Positions 26,901-38,900 of a DNA stretch of 64,000 nt are shown here, one piece after another (the stretch's first letter is position 1; the number at the start of each line of letters is the position of its first letter). The stretch covers positions 220,267 to 284,266 of the forward strand of contig CAADRB010000041.1 in assembly GCA_900708905.1 (NCBI GenBank), in the 5' to 3' direction. The DNA comes from Hymenolepis diminuta. Its lineage: Eukaryota; Platyhelminthes; Cestoda; Cyclophyllidea; Hymenolepididae. Under the pieces are notes generated by a model. The model saw only the letters and a program-made list of their open reading frames with translations. It was not told where the DNA came from and did no database searches. The position numbers were made by a program, and so were the translations under genes.

Positions 26901-29900
26901 CTTCTCCTACAGACGTTAAATGAGTATGGAATGTAGCATATATACTATTAAGGAGTTGATAAAAAGGGATATTCATCAGAATAATTTTTGACACTTTAGT
27001 AGGGGCTAATTCTTTGCGAAATCCTTAAATCAAAAACCTAAATAGTACAAATAAATATATCCGCATACCTCTAAATTTACATCCAAACAGAGTTATAAAC
27101 ACTCATCTTACCCACTGTAGATAAAATTTGTTATGCTATAAATGTGCGCCATTGGCTCAGTAGTCAACGTGCACGTCTGCCAGGTCAGAGGCTCCGAGAT
27201 CAATATTCATCTGTATGTATCCGGTTGTGTGGGTGATCAAACGCTCTGGTTGTATCCGGTCGACATAAGGGTCGGTATAATGTGAGTTTCTCGTAAGTGC
27301 GGCTCCAGAATACTTTCTCCCAATCCATGTCGAGTGATGTGAATATTTCCCCTAAAGAACATGAGAAGTTTTAATATTCAAAATGGCTAACAGAACAATA
27401 AATGTGCAATTCTCACCTTTAAAATGGGTCGTATCTCATTTGCATTTTGCGGTTATTGAAATTATAACTTATCCGTTTTTGCATAACCTGTAGTGCAAGA
27501 ACCAATATCACTTTCTACAACAACTCCGACCAGTGGTTTATTGAAGATTACGAGGCAAGTCCTGAATGGAAATTGCTAACTACAAGGGCGGAATTCCACG
27601 GCATCAAATATGAATGCTGTGCAGAGGTCTACCCGGATATCACCTTTTCACTGAAGATCAAGCGCCAACCAGCCTTCTACAACTACGTCATTATTCTACC
27701 CTGCTTCCTCCTCTCCTCACTGACACTCGTTCTCTTCTGTCTGCCAGCTGAAACACCCGCCAAAATGCAGTTAGGTAAGAGTAAAATCACGACATTCAGT
27801 AAAAATTTATAATAAAATGACTAGTTCTTTACAAATATCATAAATCAATCAATTTTTACGTAACCAGTATACACTGTTGTTATAAGTTGAAACATTTGTT
27901 TAAATAGAGCAGTTTGAATGCGACTAGGAACTTTCCATATTAATGACATATGTTTTGGGGATATATTATTGTTACTGTCCATAGCAAAGCAAAAACCTTT
28001 TACAAGTTTTCAGCGCTGGATGAAAAAGGTAGAATAAGAGTACGTAATGAACCTAGTATGTCAAAATTTCTACTGTGTTTGAAGTTTGAAAGAACTGTTT
28101 ATATGATCACGAGGATTTACCTTTTAATACCCATAGTTTTCTGAGTGAGTTCGTGTCCGCGATATTCAGAACCAGATGAACAATTGATTTAATTGAAGAA
28201 GTGTTCATTTTACTCCGATTTAGCTTTGGGTAGGCAGATGAGGCTGGCAAATCTAGTAGAGCTCATTAGAGTTTATTCAAGGCAAACGCTAATGGGGATG
28301 TAAATAGAAATGTGCACTTGTTGAATACTGGCACTCATGTTCTATCTCTGTTTTAAGGTTCGGAATCTATTTGATAGCTAGAGTTTACGGCTATTGATTG
28401 ACATCTTGCTGTTACGAATTATAAAAGGACAAAACAACAATAAGTGGCTATATAATTAGGAGAACTAAAATGTTAAATAATTATAAAAATAGTGAATCAT
28501 TTTACAGTCAAAATGAAATCAAAATATTCCCTTATATCAATTCACTATTTTGGGAATCAGATTTAAGCGCTAACTATAGTGGAAGCGACTCAAATCTATT
28601 TCACACAATAACTGAAAGCATGGGACGCTTAACCCGGTTGGTCAGATAGGACGATTCATTGAAATTTTAACCAATTACGTTACCATAAGTGTTTACGTTC
28701 AATGAAACGTAAAATTGATTCATTGGTGAGCGTCTGATGGCTCTTTTGATTAATGACCAACTTTCGAGAAAATTAAATTGTGATAAGTGTTGTTGCTCAA
28801 ATGCTCCATATTCTAGAATTTTTTTACAAATTGAACTATAATATTGTGTTTGCAACAATTTGGGTGGTCATTCCACTTTATGCATTCGCACCACTGAGTT
28901 GTGATATATGAGTTGGAAAGGTCATACACATGTATCCTACCTACGTATCTACCCAAAAAGTCACAATAATTATTATTTCATTTATAAAGTAAATATTATT
29001 CAAACAAGCAGACATTTTAAAAATTAAAAAGTACGAATTGGTAAATCTGCATATCTTTCATAAGTATTTTAAGCTGTTGTATAATCAAATGGATTTTATA
29101 ACAAACAAAGCTTCATAATTCATTAGCAGGTATCCATTACCAAGTCTAATAGAGTTGCTAAATAAGGCAATAATGATAAGAAATGTATGTGGTTTTTAAA
29201 TATACTCACATCTAGCCACAAGTAGTAGATATTTTTGCTCACAATTAAGTAAATGATCTTTTAAATACAATGAATACTTCGTCTAATGTTGCATTTAATA
29301 GAACGCAACCCAGAAAGTTGGGCATTTTTCACAACAAAACGAACATGAACCTTGTAATTATGCAGCACGAGCGCGAGCAAAAACACTTCAAGTCCAAGCA
29401 TAAGCAGAGCGCGGAGCTAAAGATATAACTACATGTTGGAATTGGGTCTCAAAAAAGCAGAAATTCACAAAGGTAATTTCATAGACAAACGAAAGGAAGT
29501 AGTATTAGAAGGTAGCATTTTCGCTGATTAAGGATATCAAATCAAAATCGGAAGATTAATTTTCTCAGTTGAAATATATTTGATTCCCTTGTCTACCTCC
29601 TCCTAATCATTACAATGAAATGTATTAATGAAGATAATATGAAAAGAAAGAACTGCAAACTCTGGATATGGGGGAGCCAGGCACGGGAAATCTAACCCTA
29701 AACATTGTAGTTTGAAACAGCATAATATAACAGAGTGAATTATTTCTGTCCTGAGAAAGTGGGTAACTGTAGGCATCCAGAATTCGAACATAGTATAATT
29801 CCCACTTTTCTGATTCCATTATCCCCATTTCAGCTCTTATTATACTGTTTCACTACTTTCCATGTTCAGGTGCTTGTAGTTGTCCTTTTGCTGTGTTATG

Positions 29901-32900
29901 GGTACTACTAATAGAAATTACTCATTTTTATTATCGAAATTTGAAAAATAATTATGGATTTGTCAGCCATTTTAAAATCGCTTCGAATTTCATATGCATT
30001 GAAAAGGGATCATACTTTAGCAGTGATCCATCACTTTATTTGCACATTAATGTACGAATTTTGAAGGTAAATTAACTTATGCTAGTAACTTCAATATGCG
30101 AAGTTCTGTAGAAACCTTCCTTCTCTCGACCTTGCTTTTTTACCCATAGTGGAAGAGAATCCTTTTACTCAATATATCATATTTCCATTAATATATTGTA
30201 AATGAGATATCTCTCAAAGAATCGTATAAATTTTTGCTATTCAAAATCTTTGTTTATCTTAATTTTTTCTCTTTTGATTTGAATTCCCCTTCTCAAGGGT
30301 TTATCAAGTTCGATTTATTCAAAATGAATTAAGTTGCCATACTCTTTTGTTCTCCTTTATTTATTTCCAACAAATCAAACTTTATTATCCATAAATCCCA
30401 AAAAATACACGTAAATTGATATCAAATGAGCTCGCCCTAATTTGCATAATTCACTACTTCCTAGCAAACCACCAGAAACCGGCCAAATTAGTCCCTTGAG
30501 CAAATGAAGAGGAAATAACCAATGAACGATCACAAAGAGGTGAGGAAATTTGTGCAGATTTTGATGCGAACTTTTCGTATTAAGTATACAGTTGACGGAT
30601 TTTTCAAGTTTTGTTCCACATAGGCGGTTTGACGATCTTAAGTATTACTCTTTAAGCTTTATTCAAATTCTATGTACAGAATGCGTAAAGTATGTGAGGC
30701 CACCTATATTTTTGTAATTTAAACTAATCCAACGATAGTGAATGTATTTTTATATCAGAAAATCTCACGAAAGATGCTAATATAACTAATCATATGAAAG
30801 AACACGCTATAACGATGTTTATAAAAGCGAAGCACAAAAATTTAGAAATGGCGTGATTTCTAAAGGTCACCAGATCTTCCGTTTGCAAAGTTAGAAAGGA
30901 GCTGCTGCATGAAAACAATGGAGGTAAGTTGGTCGCCATGAGGAAGAGAAAAGAGCATTGTCAACGCTCTGCTGATTCACTCAGAACACCTGAGTTTGTG
31001 AGAAGAGTGCATGGTGTGGCATGATGGAGAAGTCAATGCACGACATATTGCTAAATATCTTCAAGCGTCTGAAGAAACAATGAAGAATATTGCTCATCAA
31101 GACCTCGGATACAAATCATACTTCCTTAGGCGAGGTGGTCGGTTTATGTGGATAAAAACAACTTAAGTGAATCGTTTAATGCGTGCATTCCTTTAGAAAT
31201 TAAAGCACCCAGGAGGGCAAGGGCGTCACTGGTTTTCATCGACTGAAAACGCCGACCGAAGAAATGGTAGGTGGCTATGTGCCGGCGGACCCCACTGAAG
31301 TTCCAACTATCATACATGCGCAAGAAGTTTCCAGCAACAGTGATGATTTTCGGTGTTGTTAGCAGTGGGGAAGGGACACATCATGATTCCTCAATTATCT
31401 CCACAGGGCCTTAGAGTCAATGCAGATGCAGATACAAACATGAGGATTCTTCAAACCATTGTTGTTAAGCCGTCTTGCATAGACAGCGTAGCCAATGAAA
31501 GGCTTCATGTCTTCTAACAAGATTCGGCTCCATCCCGAAAAAAGCTCTTAAAACCCCAGATTGGATGGCCGGGAATTTTCAGTATCATGATACGGAAAAA
31601 TTATGGCCACTTTCAAGCTCACCAAACCTTCATTCCTTAGATTATTACGTGTGGAGCGGGGTAGAGCGCGATTGAAAAGAAGGTTAATAAGCATCCTCAA
31701 TAACACCAATTCTTTATCTGATGGAAGCAATACCCCGAGTAATTGAGGATATCAATAAACACCACACGATAAAAGTTTACAGTCGCTTTCGGACTCAAAC
31801 TGGGTGGGCGATAGAAGCTGAAGGGGGACATATGGAATAAAACCTGGCTTAATATTATGCTTATTTGTATTGTTAAAAGAAATTGTAAGTTTCAACCATC
31901 AACAGTTTCATTTTCTGTATTTCTAAAAGTGCGTAAGGTGTCCACAGATGCCTTATGCACTCTGTATAATATAAAGTCCATGGAAAATATTGCAGACATG
32001 AAGAATATAAATGTTACAAATAGAGATATTTGATGATATTTCTATTTTTTGCTCTTCTATAGAAATACTTCATTTTTCCGAGTTAAATGAATTATTGAAT
32101 GCAAAATGTTATCGTTTTAAACAGACTTAGCAAGTTAAAATCATAATTTTACCATTGATCAATTCATGAATAAAATTAAAATTTTCATTCCAGTCGTTAA
32201 TTAAGTCGGATAACAGCAAGGCGGTTGCTATTTATTTAATCCTTAATTAAATTTAACCATGTTTTAACGAAATCTACCTTCTTGAGAGGGCGGGAAACTT
32301 GGTAAGGTGCACTTCCAGGCTCTCCAAACTTAATTAAAGAAGTATATTTTTTACTTACTTGCGCAAAATTTTATTGGAAGCCACGACAGTGACAACCGCA
32401 TTACTGGAAACTGTATAAGAGAAAAAACTGACGGTTTTTGATGTGTTATGGTATTATGCAGAAAACCCTATTGGGGTTAATAAATTCAACAAAAGATAAA
32501 ATTAGGGGATTGAAAGCAGGGCATTAGAATTTTTACTTTATTTCATGTCCAAATTTGGGCTGTAGAATATTCGTGTTCTGAAATTTAAAATTCACAAATC
32601 GCTCCCTGAATTACTAAGCAGCAACAAACATAAAAGTTACATGTATGCACATTCTGTTTTACTCTATGATTAAATACGGTTACGAAAGAAAGACATTTTC
32701 AAATGACTACTTGATGGTTAATGCACAAGTTGCTATCGGAGAATAAGCAAACATTAGTACTCAACGTTGCATTTTCATTGCCCACGAAAATGAATAATAG
32801 AATATGTATAGAGTCCTACATCGGAGTGGCCTCAGATCAATTTTTCTGTCCCCGTCTTCCATCACTGGACTAAGAAAATATCTTAGGTCTTGTAGTATAC

Positions 32901-35900
32901 TTAATAAATTACATTTTTTAACTTATCTACACTTTGGTCAATACATATAGATATAACTGGAATAAAAAATAAGCAGATCAAAGAAACTGAGGAGAAATCA
33001 ATACGGAAATTCACTAAAGCGATGACTCTACGATTGTCTGTTACGGATTTTAATTTAAATATATACTTGATAAGTTACTAATTTATTGCCTGGGATCCAT
33101 ATAATAATAAATTTTACAAGTTCCAACGAGGTGAAAGCAAAGGGGAAAGATTAAAATGGAGTTACGAGTTCACAAATCCATGAATACAAAGTCATTTACT
33201 CAAAGCAAAACAAAATAATAGCACCAGAATTCATTTAATGCTTCCTCCAACTAAATGAGATTTCTACTGTTACTAGACATTGACTGAGAGTTGGGAATTG
33301 TAAAAAGTCCTTTCCAGGGGAAATTAACTAGATATCAAAATACATTCAAATGTGAAATCTGGAACTGTATCAGGTACGCGTAATTTATAGGTACAAATGT
33401 TTAAAAAGTATTAGGGAATTTAAAGGAAGGTTCGTAATGACTTTCTCTGGTGGTGCAGTGGACAATGCGCACATCTGCCAAATCGGAGGTCCCAAGGTCA
33501 ATTCTCGTCCACGCACATCCAGTGGTGTAGGTGACCAACCGCCCTGACTAATTCTAGTCAACATGAGAGGTGGTGGGATTTGAGTTTCTCCTTAGTGGTT
33601 CTAAGATACCTTCTCTATCCAAATCGAGTATTGTAAATACTCGTCCTAATGGACTTGGAAAGTTTGTGAGATCTGCACAGATGACTGGCAGGGACATTTT
33701 TAAGGCCGATAAAAGTCAGCAAAATCAAGGTCTTCGGGCCCCATTTGTCCGTTCGGTATCTGTGGTAGTACTATTCAAACTATTTCATAATTACTCCTAA
33801 TTGAATTGTTAACTTTATATTTCTTTCAATCCATTTTCGCTCAATTTTTTTGTATTTCTAAGTGTTCGCAATGACTTACACAGTGAGTTTTAATAAAAAT
33901 TAGAGAAATATATGTAGAGCTAAATTATCGAATTTCATAGTTATTGTTTTTAAAGCATCTGCACATAAAAAAACATCTTCGTGTGCAGTTCGTTGCTGTG
34001 TGCAGTATTTTATGGTCAAATAAATCATTTGGAAATGTTTTAATAATGCATGTAATATTACAACATGGAATAAATGGAAATAAGTAACTTGAATACATGA
34101 TTTGAAATCTCTACAATTTAAATCTTCGTCAAATCTAAATAATATTGTATAATTTGTTCTCTTCATCACTTTTACAGAGACCTTCTTATTTTATTTTCCC
34201 GAATTTAAATTAAATGTTGGAAAAAATAAGAATGCGCTGGGAGTGGACTTTAATTAAATTACCCTAGGACATTTTTAAATCTTGTTTAACTTCTTCCCCA
34301 GAAATAACAACATCGAATTTGAATGTAGAAGTTTGTTTATTTTCTCGCAAAAAAGAAAGTTAAATAGTTTATAGCAGTGTTTGATAAACTCTGTCTGCTA
34401 CTAATTGGGACGTTCCCACCGTTAGTCGTTGGATCTAAAGCCGGAGCTGGTTAAACAAGCAGAAGTAACTGGTAAATTTATATTTTTTCATAAGCAGCAG
34501 GACATCACTGAGGTCTAATAATGAGTTTTTAATAAATAACGTGTGAATGATCCTTCGAGAGAAAGTGATCGACGTTATCAAATAATTTTCAAACCAGAAG
34601 TATTAATAACAAGTTGCCTTACTGTCAAGTTCTTTATTAAATGACAAAACAACTTACTGCATATGTATCATTAAAATAGAGACATGGTTGTGACCTGCTC
34701 CCATGACACCTGCCAACTTCTAATAACAATAATAATCAAGAGGGAATCATCAGCATTGACGAGGTCATACGTAGAAATAAATTAAAGAGATTCTAATAAT
34801 GTCCTTTACATCAGTGGATCTGCTACTGTCCTTTTGCCAGTAGCTGATTTTTATTAGCATGAGGGTCAGAGATCACATCTGTGACGTTTTGGGAACCACA
34901 TGAAATAAGCCCAGAGAGAACTTGTTATAATGGCAAGCAACAACTGTCGAGTGACAAATATAAACGTCTGGGGGCTAGATGAAGCCAAGAGTTTGCCGCC
35001 CATAATAATGGTGTCTGAACGTCACAAATCTAGTTTGATAATTTAGTACGCAGCTTCAGAAGTAGGTAAATATCCTATAACGGCTTAGTATTGGGCCTGT
35101 AAAAAGTTCTCCTGCGTCTTAAATCCTGATACCATGTTGTAGTGATTTAAAACTAGCTAATCTCCACAAAGAAACCTGAGAAATAAGTTATTAAATCGAA
35201 TTTTACTTTCTACTTTTTAGGTATGTCAATGTTTCAAGCTTTCAACTTCCTGCTTCTCATCTTGAGCAAATCAATTCCTACTGGAGCAAGTTCCTTCCCA
35301 CTTATAGGCACGTTCTGTTTTCACAATTCTTTCAAATTTATTCAAACCTTTTTTGTGTTTCATTCTTTTAAATATATTGATTGACGATAAAGGGCGAAAG
35401 GAGCTCATCCCTACGCGCTTATCTTAAATATTATCATATGGGAAATAAAAAGAGTACATATTAAGCTTAATTATTATTTTTAACTCACGAAATCCGAAAT
35501 AAAATTTTACCGTTTCTATGATACTGATATTATCACTCTATATGTGTTTTTGTCATTAAAGAATAAGTCTCTAGTTAGAACGTAAAAAAATGTCCTTCGA
35601 TTACTCTTCTGATTTGTGAAACGAAACCACTAATTGGGGATGTTTGAAAAGCCAAGGTACCTCCTTTGTAATTAAAGGAGTTAATAGTCATTTTCTTTCA
35701 AATTAGACTAAGGCTTAAAACACAATGAAATTTCAACGTCACACAATTAAGAATCAAAAGTTCATTTACTTTTAATTACAGATTCAGTGTAATTATTGAG
35801 AAAGTTTACTTCATTGTATCTCAAATTCATATAGTATTGATATATTTATTTACAAAGTCAGTACATGCTATTTTGGCTTAGCAAGAAAATGCATGAAATT

Positions 35901-38900
35901 AAGAGCTTACATTTGGGAGAAAGAAGGCAATAAAAGAATGCCGTCTACAGAGTTTGGATTTCTCTCTTCTTTAATACTCAAATGGGATTAGAGAATGTTT
36001 TTGACATTTTCTTACCTTATTGTGAGTTTTGTTATAGTTATTCTATTTTATTTTAATAGGAGTTTATATTTTCTCGGGAGTGTCAGTAGACATATGAACA
36101 CATATGATGAAACGTTAATACTCTTGTCGTTTTGAAATTTGAAGTACTCAGTAATGAGGAAATTAAGTACATAGTATTTTGTTGTTTTAGTGGCAGAACT
36201 GCTATTTCCATAATGGCATATACACAGGCAGGTTACAATTGTCAGATCATGTACAAATACCACTGAAATTATGTTTCTCAGCAGGAGGATAGAATTTGTT
36301 ATAAAACAAAATATTTAAAAAAATTTTGCCTACAACATTTATCTTCAGTCACTATTTGCTAAGAATCTCGCGGCCTGAAACACTTGTATTAATGTTTATC
36401 ATTCCAGTTCATCGACGAACGTTGTACTTGTGAAATTAGACTGAACAAGCAGACATATAAAACTTTTCTTATGAGAATTAAATGAGAAATCAAGATCCAA
36501 CCTTTGGTGAACTAGAATCAGACTCTCTCTGTCTGTGGTATTTCTTAATAAATACCCTCAATTTAAAATTCATGTCATTGGGAAATTTCTGATTATCTGT
36601 TTGCAGCATTAACGGAACATTTTCAAATATGCCTACATGCGACGTTACAATCATTTCCCTGAACAATCTTCTCTCATTCTAATCCTTCCATTTCGCTTTC
36701 CGTGAATGAGGGTTGAATATACATGTTTCACTTCCGCTCTCGTTAAAAATATTTATTCGATAAAGATCCTTTATAGTTCAGCTCTTTTCTATTTATTTAG
36801 ATCCCAAAGTAATTATTCATTTAAAATAAGTATTCCGCTGCTATTAAAATCGACAAATGTATATCTTAAATGGGTCAACATAAATAAATTAACGATCATA
36901 GATCCCATACACTAATCACTATCATGGAAATATTATTATTACTATTTAATTATAGAATAATATTTCGTACTGTAAAATATTTTAGCAGATAAAAACGTTG
37001 AAAAGTATTAGATTTTTTTAATGACTTAAATGGCACTTCAAAAATAGAAGCTTTACGAAATGATGATTAATTTGGAAGCTAAACTTTTCAAAAGATGGAG
37101 CTTTGCTTAACTTCACTTTATTTGAGTTTATGATAAATTTGATTTCCTCTTCCTTCGACTCAATACCCTTCGTTGTTACAATCTATTTTCTTCAACTTCA
37201 TTTGAATAAACCTAAGTTCATGCATTTTAACCAATAAAATACCAGGTAGGAGGAATGAATTAAAGAAAGCAGAATTTTAATAAATATCCTTGCTTAAAAT
37301 TCAGTTTGCACGTAAACAGTTTCTTAAAATGCTAGGGACACTATAATAGGAATTGGGACGTTGAGAATGGCTAAACGCTTTTAAGAATCTCTGCAACGAT
37401 CCACCTATACACTTTCATAACGTTATATAATTCTCTTTGTACTCGGAAACACCTCGATTCCGAACTCCATGGTAAGGCAACAAGTTGGTACATTCTTGAT
37501 ATACTCAAAAGCCTGGAGATCTTTATAGTGGGTCACTTTCAATCACTTTGAATATGAGACTGTCACCGTGTCTCAGAGAAGGTTTTCCTGTGACCGAGGT
37601 TTGAGGGTCTGGATGTAATAAAAGGTTTGATTGACGTCAAAACAGAGATCTGTTTATGTTTAGTAGAACAAAAGAATATAGACCAGGGACTCAATAAGAG
37701 AAAAGGAGGACGGCCAATGTGATGAGTTTTTGTTTACGATTGACGTATTTATTGTCTAAAAAGTATTAATTCTCTATAAAATTCTATGTAAACCTTTGTC
37801 TGGTTGGTAGGTCATGTAGATACGATTGACTGTTCTGATGAATATTTCAATGAATTATAATGATTTTCTAACATTATATTAATTTTATCTTACATCTGCT
37901 AGATATCTTGGAAATATGAATTCGAATGTTGAAAAAAAATATCTCCATTATTCCATCCCAGAATTGGACAGTGAAAGCGAAGACGATGCCTCGTACGGAC
38001 ATAGGGATAAGCCTTCTGTAGAGTATCAGTTAACTCACGCACGCTGAGTGGGATGCATTCCTCGATATTTATCAATTTTCCTGCATTACATTATAGCAGC
38101 GTTTTTGGTCACCACTCCACCAAACAGTCACGATTTCACTGGCCTGTTTTCCTACTATCAGCTCTTCATCATATAATTATAAAAAGGCACTCTTTTTTGT
38201 GTAGTTTACTGAAGCATCAAAGGAAAAAACCTTGTAAGTTTCATCTGTTCTACGTTAATGATTCCATTGCTAGGGCCTTTATTTGCGGCATCTTTGAATG
38301 TGGCGCTCTGTGAAATCAAGAAGTAATCGAATAGTGATGTCTTTTTTCTACTCTATTATTTTCATAATTAACAGAGGTTTAATTGGAAACACATTATATA
38401 GGTATTAATAACAAAATTACTGGATATGTTTGAATTCATATATTTTGATTTCTCTTTATATTAGTAATATTATTATGCTTCCGAACAAAGTTCCCAATAA
38501 TCTCAATCAGTACGCTTAATTACCTTTCCAGTGCAGCGTTTTTCTCTTAAATACATTAACTATCTTTAGTATTATCATTGCAAAATATCATATGCAATTT
38601 TTGACACGGTATAATTTTTAAAATCCCGTGAATTTATATATCCAGAATGCACACAGATTTTGAAGAAAAATATTTATCTGGGTGAACGTTTAACTGGCAG
38701 ATGGAAAGAAAAAGAAGAACTTGATGGAAAACAGGGAAGAAGCAAAACTAAATTGTTTATTATCTTACAAGCTGCAGTTTATATTATTCATTTATTTCCC
38801 TACTATAATAGTGTCTTTTTCTTTCGGAAATGTATTACAAAAGGGAATATAATGGAAATCATTTATCATACATTTCAAAAAGTTCACTCTTGCTTTCGCA

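Larger units (their letters stand above)
27775..35220 (+). other. Intron between the M1 and M2 exons, with nested transposons
   Basis: Starts gtaaga and ends ctactttttag, 7.4 kb. It hosts a degenerate Tc1/mariner element and one SINE. No alternative M2 exon was seen on inspection, though a short one could be missed. Confidence 0.85.

Noticed and set aside
37920..38050. Acidic peptide PELDSESEDDASYGHRDK resembling N-termini of piggyBac-type proteins
   Set aside because: The frame closes soon after and no transposase core follows; low-complexity acidic runs are common by chance.
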